This document shows, piece after piece, positions 1 through 11,459 of a stretch of DNA of 64,000 nucleotides (position 1 is its first letter; each line of letters starts with the position of its first letter). The DNA lies in the NCBI GenBank assembly GCA_027943335.1, contig BSBK01000871.1:1066501-1130500 (forward strand), written 5' to 3'. Under the pieces are notes generated by a model. The model was not told the origin of the DNA, did not search any database, and saw only the letters and a list, made by a program, of their open reading frames with translations. The position numbers and the translations under genes were made by a program. Origin of the DNA: Chamaecyparis obtusa (Eukaryota; Streptophyta; Pinopsida; Cupressales; Cupressaceae).

Positions 1-265
1 ACTTGACTTGTCCCCACACCTCATTTGCAATGAATGGAACTATGATCTTGATGGGTTTTTAACTTTTACTTTTCATATCCCTTTTATAAATGAGTCATGG
101 CCTTACCTGGAACAATGTATTCCAATCCTAATTAATCTTTACATACTAGACCACTTAACCTTGCTACCAGATCAAGGGCCCCTATCTTGGTTCATCTTTT
201 ACCCAAAGCTATCAAGGGAAAACCCAAGCAGTTAAGGTCCCTAAAAATTTCAAGAATCCCCTGGA
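1..265. other. unassigned left edge
   Basis: A short open frame on the + strand (8-235) has no recognisable domain. It lies just upstream of a copia RT fossil and could be decayed pol sequence, but I see no RT motif in it. Confidence 0.3.
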
Positions 266-760
266 AGATGATGATTGGGGAGATAAATTTCTTTCTTGGA
301 TTACAAATCAAACAAAAAAATGAAGGTATCTTTATTTCACAAATCAAAGCATGTTAAGGAAATGTTGAGGAAGTTAGGAATGAAAAGTGATAAACCAGTA
401 TGTACTTTTATGGCTACTAGTTTTAAGTTGAGTAAATATATTGAATCTCCTAATATTGATGAAAGTAGATAAAAATCAATGATTAGAATATTATTATACT
501 TGTTTTCTAATAGACTAGATATCATGCATGTAGTTTGACTTGTAGCTAGATTTCAACAATATCCCAGAGAAACAAATGTTGTTGTTGTGAAAATTATTTT
601 TAGATACTTGAAAGGTGCATAAGACCATGGATAATGACATTGAAAAAAACTTGAATTTACTATGATTTCTTATATTGATGCAGATTGGGTTGGTTGTATG
701 GATGACAAGAAAAGTACAAGTTGTTGCAGATGTTATTGTGTTTCTTGTATAGCGAGGTTG
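266..760 (+). pseudogene. Ty1/copia RT-RNase H fossil
   Basis: Translation in shifting frames gives the end of a copia reverse transcriptase: a GEINFFLGLQIKQ-like stretch (about 275-320), then KPVCTFMATSFKLSK, then RLDIMHVV and FRYLKGA. It passes into RNase H at about 675-720 with YIDADWVGCMDDKKSTS, the usual copia ADW..C.DD.KSTS block. In life this would be the enzyme that copies element RNA into DNA. At least one frameshift (near 350) and in-frame stops (for example after DESR, near 470) show that it is dead. No LTR can be paired with it inside the window; the rest of the element would lie to the left. Confidence 0.8.
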
Positions 761-3700
761 AGAAATATGCTCTACATTTCTTCTATGTTGTAAATCTTTT
801 GATGTTTTTTGGATAGGTTGTTAAGCAGTGTTTGAAGGTATTAGATTTAAGTTTTTGTGCTTCACATCACAATACAAAAGAATTGGTGTTTATTTAAGTA
901 TACCAATGTTTAACATAATTTCTTGTGTGAAATGTATGCTCCTCATTTCTCCGCATGTTATTTTCTGGTGATGAGAATTTGGAATTATGCTTATAATATT
1001 TTTTTTATCTTCATCGAATTTAGTTGGCATGAGTTTTTGGGTTTTGAAAGCATGGTTTCAAAGTTCGATGGTATTTACTCCAAGTTTGGCCCACCTCAGT
1101 TATTTACACTTTCATAATATGCTTTAGTGAATGCAAGATGAAGAGTAACATATATGATGTTTATTTTGGTCCTAGTTATGACATGTTGTGGTCCACTTCT
1201 CATTCTTTTCCACCATCATAATGTTTAGATGTTGACCTAATTTTAATTATGTTTAGTTAAGATTCTTAGTCAACTTTGAGAGTTTTTTCTAGTGTGACGA
1301 TGGTATAAGTAAAGGATAAATGGTTGAGGGAGAGCATGTGGCATGTGTGTATGCTTGCACAAGTTTTGTGCAAGTGTGTATGTATGCGATGATGATGTAT
1401 GGAATTTAATCATCTCCTTGTATGTATGGTTATGAATTGGTGCAAAGTGTGGAGTTGGGAAGTGTGGACTTTCATATGTTAGCTACTAGAAGTAGTGAGT
1501 AGAAGGTATCTACGAATCTTTTGGTCGAGTTGCATAAGTACATTAGTGGTAGATCTTTTCTCTTTTATTCTTCTTTATTTGGGCAATGAGCCTTCTTATA
1601 AGTAGTGAGCCCTCTAGCATTAAAAATTTCTGAGCATTCTTTGTAAAAATCACCTTAATCGATGTCGCTCTAACTAATGTTTATATATTTGAGAATTAAT
1701 CTTCTCCGTGGTTTTTTCCTTACTAGGGTTTTCCATGTAAATCTGGTGTTTCCTTGTGCATGATGGTTTATGTTTTCACATGTTATTTTCATGTTTATAT
1801 CAATATGTGATTGAATATTAAAGATAAGTTTTGGGGGATCTAATTCAAGGAAAGTTTTATAAGTTTTTTTGACAATTGATTCACCCCCCCAAATTTTCCT
1901 ATGCATTTAACAAAAAATTCCTCCCCAAAAGAGAGATAAAAATACAAAATGCTCTCAAAGAAGAATGAAAAGGACAAAACCCCATGCGAGGAAAAAGTCC
2001 CCCCATAGGAGGGAAGAAGAGAGACCAATTATCTCCCACTTAATATATAATCTTCTGAATGTTGAAGATGATCTAGTGATGTCGATCATATTCCCCCCCT
2101 TGAGAAGAAATAGAGATAATGTTGCATCAAGAATGTCAAAGTACCACTATAATTCTAATCTCATCTGGAGACATGTACCAAGCTTCTTGATATAGAGTAT
2201 GACCTACTGAATATAGGAATATGACATACCAAATAAGAATGAAATGATAAAATACATTGAAGATTGTGAAAGCTTTATGATAATGCGAATACAACATAGC
2301 TCATACAAGAAATTGACTACAACAATGATGATGCAAATCTGGAAAGGAGATGAAGAAGTAGGCAAAAAAATTGCTTCAAAGTAACTAATGATAAATGATG
2401 CCCTCCAAGTGGGATGTTCCTAAAAAAATAGGACCAACTAACCTCTAATATCTCCTAGGTGGAAGATCAGACAATTGGTGTAATACAAATTTGATTGGTG
2501 GATATTAATTATTTTCAAATTTGCTTATTAAATTGATCTTAAAAAAAAGTTGAATTTAAAAATATTTTATTAATAAAGTTTATTATAAAACAATAATGGA
2601 TTTTTATGTTTGAATTTTTAAATTTTTTGTTAAAAAATTAATAAAAAATATAACAAATATATTATTTGATTAATTTTTATTAGATCAAATTAATTAAATT
2701 TATTTTAAAATAATTAATACAAAATTTATTAAAGAAAAACTTATTAAAAGTTTTAATAAAAATAAATTTAAAAACTTAAAAGAAAAAGTTTTTAATAATT
2801 AAATTTGTTTATTAAAATAATATTTAAAAAGAGGGTACAATAAGAGGCATCACAGAGCCTACCCATGCCTATGCCACCATATAGCTCCTATAGATCGTAG
2901 GGCCCAACATGCTTGTAGTGTCAAAACCTTTTTCAATAAAAAAATAATAATTAAAAAATAGGAATTATTTAAGATTTTTTTATAAAGTTGTAGAATATAT
3001 ATGTGTGTGTGTTAAAGTACCAGATTGTGCATTTATGGTGTTTGTGCGATTGTGGAGTGAAAATTATTTTAGGGCTTCGGGTCAACAACTATAATTAGGT
3101 GAATAGACAAATGATCTTAGCTAATTTGGGCCTATTGATTATGATGGTGGGGACAATTTCAGCTCAATGCGTTGATAAATATTTAGGTACCTCCTGAATT
3201 CAACAACCACAAACTTAAAATACTTGTAGATTTGGCCTTTGACGTCTGATTTAGATAAAACAAAAGGTGATATTGGCTGAATTAGATTGCTTGGTCATGA
3301 TGGTGGCCTTAAATTTGCACCAACAAGCTTCAATTTTAACTTACAATACAAAACCATAAAGAGGACCCCCATAAAATGCAATCAAAATCTCTCAAAAGAC
3401 TTTCCAAAGGCACTCAACAAGCTTTAATGCCATGTAATATTTGGCTATGGAGATAGCCACCCAATTTATAAAGGCCTAATGGAAATCACAATACAAAGAG
3501 ATGGTCAATGTGACAACAATAAATCATATTATCATCAAGATTGCAATAGATTAGATTTAATGGAATGATAGTACATAATAGACCCATTGGATAAGTAGGG
3601 CAAGGTGAAACATATGAAGACATAAGACTATGACAAGTGTCTTAATCCTACGACATGATACACAAAGTGATAACTTATCACCAATCTAAGGTGGAAAAGT

Positions 3701-4429
3701 GATAGCATGATATATCCATTAAAGGTGGAAATCCCACTTAAGGTGCAAAAGTGATAATGTGATAACACCACCAAAAGTGGGACTGCTGTTATGTCGTCCC
3801 TAAGTAAACTTAAGTACACATGTGTTTAGAACCTAGGAGATGAACTTACTAGGTACAAAACTTAAACACATAACAATTGTTGTAGGGGAGGTTAATTCAT
3901 ACTCAAGGTTTGAGTTATACAAGCCCATATACAACCCAAAATCATTTTCCCTCTCTTTTGTATGCAAGCAACATATTTGAAGATAGAGAGTGGTAGATCT
4001 AAAAAGTGTAAATAGAGATACATAGTTTTAAATTCAAAATAGACAAAAAAAAAAAACCCTAGACCATAGTGTAATTATGATAAGTTTTTATACTTTTTGG
4101 CTAAAATATTGGGAGGAAGAAATATAGAGCATCTTGATCCAAATTTTGTGTACTCAAGTCAACAAAAACACTCCTTGTGCTTTCACACATAACTACAATT
4201 ATAAAGGTTCTTAACTAATTAGACTAAAAAATCTTCTTATTTGTCTTGGTCCTATTAATTATTTTAATTTAATTTTAATACTAGGCCACCCACTTCAAAC
4301 TTACAAGTTTTGATCTTCTTGCTATAACTATAAAAATATAATTTTTATAAGCTCATAAATAATTTTGTACATTAAAAGTCTTTCATGTAGAAACTTAAGC
4401 TCATGCAACCTAGACACTTGATAATCTTA
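761..4429. other. repeat-derived intergenic DNA, no gene seen
   Basis: No coding sequence can be supported here. About 2520-2830 is extremely AT-rich with long A and T runs. A short TG microsatellite sits near 3000-3012. Around 3650-3790 a GTGATA/AGGTGGAAA-type phrase recurs several times. Some of this may be untranslated or LTR sequence of the copia fossil to the left, but no paired LTR was found. Confidence 0.5.
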
Positions 4430-6160
4430 ATCATCGATGAGATGTTACAACGAAACCCACAATGAAAGGAGATCAACCTTGATAGATAAGATGCCTTTAG
4501 TTCCAAAAATAAGTGAGCATGGTGTGACTCTTGTAGGTGTATGAATGCTAGTGTGATGAGCTCATAATAAAAGATTAAGCTTCAAATACTATTTATGGCT
4601 AGCTTTATTGATTATTTTCTTAATAATTTTTATTATGTTTTTTTAGAAGCCTTAGTTTGATTATTACCTTGTGGATAATAAAGGGTAGAAAAATGATGTT
4701 GGATATGAAATTGATGGAAATTTTTACACAAATCTTGATTTTAAAGTGCTTACCATTAGTTGTAATGATGACAATAGAGATACCATAGTGGTAAATAATA
4801 TAATTTAGGATAAATTTCACTATTTGTTTTCCATTAATAGTGGCTAATGGAATGGCTTTATCCACTCTATGAAATGCTTAGTGGCGGTGATAACAAAATT
4901 ATGACCATCAGATATAGGGGGATGTATTTTTCCTATGAGATCAAGTCCTCATTGTGAGAAAGACTGATGAGTAATGATAGGTTGCAATGATTGGTTTGGT
5001 GCATGAATCAAGTCTTTGTGTTGTTGGCATTGACAATATTTCTTAACAAATTATTATGCATATTGTTCCATTGCTAGCCAATAGTAATCCACTCAGAGTA
5101 ACTTTTTAATAAGGGTAGGTCCACTAGAATGTACCCCACAAATGCCTTTGTGTATGTCATATAAATTAATTTTATCTCCTTATGAGTTTAGACACCTATC
5201 ATTGAGACTACTTTGATATATAATGTATCACCTAGAATACCGAAACAAGAAGAATGGCAAATAAATGTTTTATTTTGGGTACTTAGAAGTTTTGATGGAA
5301 GTGTATTGTTATGAAGATAAGTATAAACATTATGATACCACATGGAGTTAGGGCCAATGAGCTTGCATACCATTTCGGATTTTGGAAAATTGAAAGTTGT
5401 TCCACTAAAAATTTCACAATGTTAGGTATAATGAGGCATATCCAAGAGAGATACTATAATAGCCATAACATTAATAGCCTTGTTATTCACCCTAGGTATT
5501 TTTTCAAAGGTGATAGATGAAAAGTACCACTAGAAACTACCTACCATGTTATTTGTGCAAGAGAAAGCTAATCAATATGATTTTGGGATACAACATCCAT
5601 GTGTAGAGATAAAAAAGATTCCAACTCCTAGCTTGCGTTGAGTATAAGAGTCATCAAAGTATAAACTCCATAAGTGTGATGGGTTCTTTTTTGTAAAAAT
5701 AGATTCGTTTAGAAATTCTAAAATAAAAGGTTGATCCATGTTTATAGGTGCATTTGCTAATTGGTTAGCAATGACTTATCCCTTGATAGATTTTTTTTAT
5801 CCATACACTCAATTTCAAACTCACTCAATATCATAGCCCACTTTTCTATATGTCCAATTAGGGAATCCTTAAATGAGACATATTTCAAAGGATCAACTTT
5901 AGAGCTGATCTTCATTTGACAATTAAGAATATAATGCCAAAGTTCTTGTGATGTAAAAATAATAATTAAACATGTTTATTCTATAGGAGTGTAATAAAAG
6001 CTCATATCCCATCAAGATGTGGTTGATATAATAGATATCTCTCTCTTTTTTTGTAGCATCATTTTGTATGAGAGGAGAACCTTACGAAGTTTTAGTGGTT
6101 GAGATATACAATAACAAAGGTTTCCCTTTAATAGGTAGCATCAACATTGTTGAAGTTATG
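4430..6160 (-). pseudogene. Ty3/gypsy (Tat-like) pol fossil, left part
   Basis: This minus-strand fossil runs from integrase (left) back toward RNase H (right). At 4620-4865 the frame reads like the integrase core of the gypsy element at 59.1-59.7 kb (FILNYIIYHYGIS against FILNHIIYRYGIP). At 5188-5373 it matches that element's RNase H-to-integrase linker (WYHNVYTYLHNNTLP). Around 5790-5930 it matches the RNase H end (nucleotide match to 60660-60790), and 6085-6130 encodes an IKGKPLLLYIS-like start of RNase H. Many stops and frameshifts make it non-functional. The matching continuation lies at 9866-10000, beyond the LTR element at 6175-9865, so that element inserted into this pol sequence. Confidence 0.75.
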
Positions 6161-6174
6161 GAGCTTTGATACCA
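6161..6174 (-). other. tRNA-Met-type primer binding site next to the left LTR
   Basis: Read on the minus strand, the bases adjoining the left LTR are TGGTATCAAAGCTC, close to the TGGTATCAGAGC site used by initiator tRNA-Met-primed elements. A PBS is not expected on this side of a 3' LTR; see the finding on the LTR with both PBS and PPT. Confidence 0.55.
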
Positions 6175-6615
6175 TGTTAAATTTTGCAACACTATCACTT
6201 GTAGGGTTGAATAACAAAACAAGTACACCTTCAAAAAGGAGAGCAAGAAAACAATTTCTATATTTCTCAAGAAGCAAATATTACAAGATGAATTAAAATG
6301 AGTACAACGTATTACTTTTATAAAAAGAAAGTCTCTAAAAATAGAGATAAAAAGCTAACTAGAGCATGATATGCAAAATCAAGCTAAAAAGAAAATTGGA
6401 GCTCAACTAGACAAAACAAAACAAAATTAGGCTCAACTAAAGCTCATTTAAGTAAACTTAATCTAGGCATACATGTGAAAATATGCACTCAATTATGCAT
6501 ATGAATATGCATGAAGATATTCTTGAGCACATGCACAATTATTTTATGCAACAATATCAAGTGTGCATAATGCAACATGACTATGTATTAAGAAACATAA
6601 ATGCATGCTCTAACA
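6175..6615 (-). repeat. 3' LTR of the 6.2-9.9 kb element
   Basis: It matches 9423-9865 along its whole length with many substitutions. Shared landmarks are GCAAATATTACAAGATGAA, TAGAGCATGATATG and AATTATGCATATGAATATGC. Confidence 0.85.
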
Positions 6616-6625
6616 CCTCTCTTAA
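6616..6625 (-). other. polypurine tract
   Basis: The minus strand reads TTAAGAGAGG directly before the TGTTAGAG LTR start. This is the expected position and composition of a plus-strand priming tract. Confidence 0.6.
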
Positions 6626-6855
6626 GTAAAAATTAAGGAGAAAAAATGCTCTAAACATGAATAGGTCATGACAAAAAAAGTCCTAATTAGTTTTGATTAT
6701 GTAAAATTAGGTTTTGAAAGGACCCAAAACCTTTTATATCGAGATTACAGAATAAGCATTAAAAACCCAATAGAAACAGTGCATCAACACAACAAAAAAA
6801 ACCAAAAAATGACAAGTCCTCCAAAAAATAGAGAAAGAGGACATTAAAAAGACAA

Positions 6856-7281
6856 CTAGATAGTCTTCATAAGTTCAACCACTTGATCAGCCAACATCTG
6901 CATATTTGCTGAGGACACCTTAAGCTCCTCCAATTCTTTGTTCTTGCGAGTCTCCAACTTTTTGAAGCTCGATCTGGTCCTCTTACTGGGCCCTTGACCC
7001 TCCTTGACCTCCTTAGGCACCTGCTCCCCTTTACACTGGTCCATCTTGTCCACAAGGATTCTGACATGCTTAGTCGAGGCCTTAAGGATGGAGAAACTTT
7101 GCTCAGCAATATTGCCAATAGTCTTCTCCAGTCGCACAATACTGATCTCCATTTTATCCATCCTCTTTAACAAATTCCCTCCTTTCAAAATATTATCCAC
7201 CTCTTTCATTTTGATCTCCATAATTTGGACTTTCTTTGTCAGAATCGTTATCCCCTCAGTGCTGCCAATAACCTCCTTCAA
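6856..7281 (-). CDS. coiled-coil hypothetical protein inside the LTR element
   Basis: The frame has 141 codons and is rich in Lys, Glu, Leu, Ile and Met. Heptad-like spacing is clear in KKVQIMEIKMKEVDNIL, KRMDKMEISIVRLEKTI and KNKELEELKVSSANMQML, so a coiled coil is likely. The middle (about residues 85-110) is basic, with KRTRSSFKKLETRKNKE. The listed start (7281) is a TTG codon. The same frame continues upstream past one TGA (near 7303) to an ATG near 7320, so the original ORF was probably longer and this copy is broken. It lies between the hydrophobic ORF and the polypurine tract. No gag zinc knuckle or enzyme motif is present. It may be an element-encoded accessory protein or a captured host fragment; I do not recognise the family. 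Confidence 0.45.
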   Translation of the reverse strand: MKEVIGSTEGITILTKKVQIMEIKMKEVDNILKGGNLLKRMDKMEISIVRLEKTIGNIAEQSFSILKASTKHVRILVDKMDQCKGEQVPKEVKEGQGPSKRTRSSFKKLETRKNKELEELKVSSANMQMLADQVVELMKTI

Positions 7282-7754
7282 CTCATTAGTTACTCGGGTT
7301 CAAATCAATGCAATTCTCATAACCAAAGAAAAGGAGAAAAAATTAGTGGGAGAAAAAATTCTCTCCAAAAGAGAGAAACTTCGTGGATGACTAAGAAACC
7401 TCCAAGAAAATTTCTCAAATTAACAGGACATGAAAAACATTCTCAGAGTACAAAAATACTCCAGACAACTGTTGAATGATAATTGCTATAATGTTGAACG
7501 AAGAACCTCCTATGAAGATGATGATCATGATCACGAAGATAAGAATGCACATGTGTGCCCCCAAAGGCGCTACTTGAACAATGAATAGATGGAAAACATA
7601 AGGCAAAAATCTAGTATTCAAATATACATATGACATACGAATATGTATGAGTGACCTCAACGATCTTATTCAACCATGCACGAGTAAATTGCTTGTCGAA
7701 ATTACAACTGCCAATCATTTAAAGAATTGATCAATTAATGATAAGTCACCTCCT

Positions 7755-8117
7755 TTAAAATTGGAATGCAAGAGTTTCTACATGGTAAAAGCTCAATCTC
7801 ATCAAACTATAACTAGTACATTCGACTTGTACATTGGAACAAATACTAAATATATAGCTCACTCTAAAGAAAAACCAAGGAAGCATTAGCACCAATAGTA
7901 GAAACTCTTCCATGATGCTAACAATGGAGTGGTGTGACAAATCCATTGAGATTATGCACCACCAAGTAGTGCATGAAGGAGAATATGAATGTGCACAAAA
8001 GTACCTAAAACTAAAAAAGTGTATGCAATCAATATACATATGCATGGGACAAGAATCACCAAGATTCAATGTCATCGTGGAAAAACAATCATAGGCAAAG
8101 GTGTGATGGCAACACAA
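7755..8117 (-). pseudogene. hydrophobic ORF conserved between two LTR elements
   Basis: The 120-codon frame contains LLLVLMLPWFFFRVSYIFS followed by ICSNV, a hydrophobic run that could span a membrane. A similar stretch, LLIILLLPWFDSVSYVFS followed by ICSYV, occurs in the 50267-53081 element on the + strand at about 52040-52110. The DNA is also alignable there, so this is shared descent and not chance hydrophobicity. No known domain is recognised. Protein-level constraint is not shown: the segment may be conserved as RNA or DNA, for example a packaging or dimerisation region. Confidence 0.4.
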
Positions 8118-9380
8118 AAGACACTATAAAATCCCCCATGACACTTTATAATATAATGCATGTATAAAAGACATAACTAAATGCAAAAAATTCAAAAAAA
8201 GAACATACATAAGTGTGTCACTTTATCTTGGTGCATCTACAGATAGAGAAGTGCCTGTAAAAGTTGATCAAAAGGTCCAAGTAGGGAAAAGTGCTAGAAA
8301 TACATGTAGAACAACTCAAGTGAAATCATCCAATGCAAAAAAGAGTTTTCACAAGCCAACACAACCAAGCAATCATCCTGAACATGAAAACACAAAAAAA
8401 AATAGAATAAAATATAACTACAAAAAAATCTAGATAAAATGCATTGGATGATGTTAAGAGCTCAAAGATAACTTTCTAGCACCACAAGAATCATAGAAAA
8501 TGGAGGAAATGGCAAAAAGATACCAACTCGGGAGTGAAAAACCACATCTTACTTCAATGGGATATAAACTATGCTCGTAGTAAAATCTCTAAAAGAGACC
8601 AACATCATTGAATAACCCTCTAAATTAACAACTTTCCAATGATATCTTGTTTGCAAAAAATGAACGTTGTTTGACCACGTTATGGCCTTGGAAGCACAAA
8701 TAGAAAGTTCAGACTTTAACTGATAGGTATGGAAAATCAGTGAAGAATCTGACAAAACAATGAACACCAGCAAATAGCCCTTTGAATCAAATTTCTAATG
8801 ATATCATGTTTGTGAAAATGGACATTGTATGTGCAAGATACACCCAATTTCATTAAAGTCCTCCAATTGAGTAAAATAAAAGAAAAAAGAAAAAAATGCT
8901 AAATTTAGCCAACCAACAAAATGGCTCTTAAGACTTATTTGTTGTAAAATTTATTCACCAAATAATTTTTTTAACACATATCCATGTGGTCTTTTGGGGG
9001 TGAAAAAGACCTAGAAATCATTTAAAAAATAAATCAATTTATAGGATCAAAGTTATGGTGAATCTTATTTTCTTGTTTTTTTGCTTTTAAAAAAAAAAGT
9101 TTTCTAAGAAAATATGAGGAATCTTGGAAAAATATGAGAGACCCAAATAGTTTTATGTGGCTATGAAAAGAACCTATTTTATTTTATTTTTTGAGATGGC
9201 CCAATTTGTAGATTCTAAAAAAAATACTCATTTCTAGATGCATAATGGTGAGACCCATGAAGCTCCAAGAAACCTTGAAAAAATACTCACATCCAAATCC
9301 ACACAAGAAGGCAATTTGGAGACCTTGCAACACTCTTGAGAAAAGAAACCCTCAAAACTTGAGAAGGGATTTGTTGAATC

Positions 9381-9422
9381 CACACTCTAATACCATGCTA
9401 AAGCTAGGGAGCACTAACACCA
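9381..9422 (-). other. primer binding site region, two PBS-like sequences
   Basis: On the minus strand TGGTGTTAGTGCTCCC (9407-9422) touches the LTR edge. A second, better tRNA-Met-like match, TGGTATTAGAGTGTG (9381-9395), lies 11 bases further inside. The doubling suggests a small duplication at the LTR/PBS junction. Confidence 0.55.
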
Positions 9423-9865
9423 TGTTGAATATTGCAACACAAGCACCTACAAAATCAAACAACAAAATAAGAACACTTTTTGTGCAAGGAGAACAACAAC
9501 AAATAATTGCTATATTTTTCTACAAGCAAATATTACAAGATGAACTCTAACGAATACAATGCGTTACTTTTATAAAAACAAATCTCTTAAAATAGAGATA
9601 AAAATCTAGCTAGAGCATGATATGAAAACTAGGCTAAAAAGCAAACTGGACCTCAATCAAACTAAACTAAACTAAATTAGACTCAAGCAAAGCTCATTTA
9701 AGTGAACTTGAGCTAGACATGCATGTGTAAATATGTGCTTAATTATGCATATGAATATGCATGAAAATATTCTTGAACATGTGCGCAACTATTTTATGCA
9801 ACAATATCAAACGTGCTTGATGCAACAAAACTATGTATGAAGCAACATAAATCCATGCTCTAACA
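9423..9865 (-). repeat. 5' LTR of the 6.2-9.9 kb element
   Basis: Partner of 6175-6615. It starts TGTTGAATATTGCAACAC and ends GCTCTAACA on the + strand. Confidence 0.85.
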
Positions 9866-10000
9866 AATGCTAGAGGTGAATTTATATAGTCTTTTAATCG
9901 ATGAAAGACTTTTTGGCACTTTTTATCCAATTTGAATGTGTTGTTCTTGCGTAAGAGATATGTGAAGGGATGACACTTGTCTATAAGTTGAGCTATTAGA
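9866..10000 (-). pseudogene. Ty3/gypsy pol fossil, right part
   Basis: The minus frame ending near 9870 reads CQKVFHRLKDYINSPLAF, the RT-to-RNase H connection found in the 60.1-61.1 kb element as CDQAFTLLKTYLINPPIL. It continues the fossil at 4430-6160 across the inserted LTR element. Recognisable homology fades beyond about 10000. Confidence 0.65.
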
Positions 10001-10520
10001 TGTCTAATAGCCTAAAGTTTACATGGGAGGTTACTCATCTCAAAATAACTCCAATTAAAGTATGCTTAACCATGAAGTTTCCCCTAGGATCAAGACCACT
10101 TAGCAAATTGGCTAGCAAGCTAAGCAAACTCAATCTTTAGGAGAACTCCTTAATTAAACATGCTCATGAATTTGTAGTAGTAGTAGGATGGGTGCCCTCT
10201 TGGGAAGCCTCAATGCTTCACGTATGTGAGAAAGTCACCTAGATGTAATGCATGCTAAGTGGAACATTCATTCTCATGAGAGATGGGTTCATGTTAATTG
10301 CTATTCATGAAATATGGATCTATGAGTTTGATGCAAAATATATGCAAATGAATACTGATATCAATACCATAATTTTAACACAATAGGAAATATCTCCTAC
10401 TTATAGAATTTTTTTTTTTTTTTTGTAATGTCACATTATAATTTTTGACAATTATAATTGTTGTACCATCATCTTTGTAATTTATTAACAGTTTACTTAT
10501 TAATTAAACATTTTTAAACA
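10001..10520. other. intergenic DNA, no gene seen
   Basis: AT-rich and without a supportable ORF. Possibly more decayed gypsy RT sequence. A run of about 19 T lies near 10408-10426. Confidence 0.4.
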
Positions 10521-10524
10521 TTCA

Positions 10525-11005
10525 ATTTTATAAAGCAATTATGCATTCTTAATTAAAGACCATAATCAATTAGACCTCTTGTTTACCGCTTTTAAAAGTC
10601 AAGCTCTAATACAATTTTCCACATTCAAACTTCAATTTTTTTTATACCTATACATTTTTTACAATTTTTATTTTGTTAAAAATAAGTTATTTCTTTATAG
10701 TAAACTTTGAAATTGGTAAATATGAAATCTATTTTATTGAAATTACTCTAACCCAACTCTTACAATTATAAATCAATTATACACTCTTAAATAAGGACTC
10801 TAAACAATTATAATGCTTATTTACTACTTCTAACCTTGTTTACTATTAACCAATCAAATTCTATTATATCTTTCCACACTGGAACTTCATAATTTATATA
10901 TCTTACACTTTTTTATAATTTCAATTTTTTTTTCTCTAGGAAACTTTGAAACTATTGAATAAGAAATCTATTTTATTGAAATTACTCTAACCCAACTCTT
11001 ACATT
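10525..11005. repeat. diverged tandem duplication of about 240 bp
   Basis: The phrase GAAATCTATTTTATTGAAAT plus CTCTAACCCAACTCTTAC ends both units (about 10722-10764 and 10969-11003). Preceding matches include CAATTATGCATTCTTAATTA / CAATTATACACTCTTAAATA and TTTCCACATTCAAACTTC / TTTCCACACTGGAACTTC. The duplication is old, about three quarters identical by eye. Confidence 0.65.
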
Positions 11006-11379
11006 TCTATTTTTTCAATATAATAGTAAGTAGAATTAAATTTAGAATAACTTGACTTATATCTTACAACAATTAACATACAATTAGAACTAGTCTAACT
11101 TGTAAATTACAACTATAATGAATGGATGTTTTTCATAACTTCGACGAGGTCAAAAAGACTCCACAAAATAGATAAGCATGACAAACTCACCAAAAAAAAA
11201 ATCTAGATAAATATGAAAAACCCACAAAAAGATTTTGGAGACACTCTACCTATTTTTTTTTTTTTTTTGGGTAACTGTATCTTAGATCTTCTACCATATA
11301 TGTTGATTGAGTCAAGAATACAGGTTTCCCTCAAGTGAAGATAAAATCATTATGAAAGTTGACAACTAAGAGTAACAAC

Positions 11380-11450
11380 ATTCAAGCCTCTCATTGAGGT
11401 GAATGCATATGAGATTCAAGCCTCTCATTGTGGTGAATGCATGTAAGATG
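11380..11450. repeat. short tandem duplication (about 34 bp)
   Basis: CAAGCCTCTCATTG followed by GGTGAATGCAT occurs twice in a row. The rest of 11006-11459 shows no gene. Confidence 0.7.
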
Positions 11451-11459
11451 AATATAATA

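Larger units (their letters stand above)
6175..9865 (-). mobile_element. LTR retrotransposon without recognisable gag/pol
   Basis: Two direct repeats of about 440 bp (6175-6615 and 9423-9865) bound 2.8 kb of internal DNA. Both start TGTT and end AACA. On the minus strand a PBS-like sequence adjoins the right LTR (9407-9422, TGGTGTTAGTGCTCCC) and a purine-rich AAGAGAGG (6616-6623) adjoins the left LTR, so the element reads right to left. The interior has no RT, integrase, protease or RNase H motif. It holds a coiled-coil ORF (6856-7281) and a hydrophobic ORF (7755-8117) that resembles one inside the element at 50267-53081. No target-site duplication is visible (flanks ACCAT and AATGC). LTR divergence and host decay point to an old insertion. 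Confidence 0.75.
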
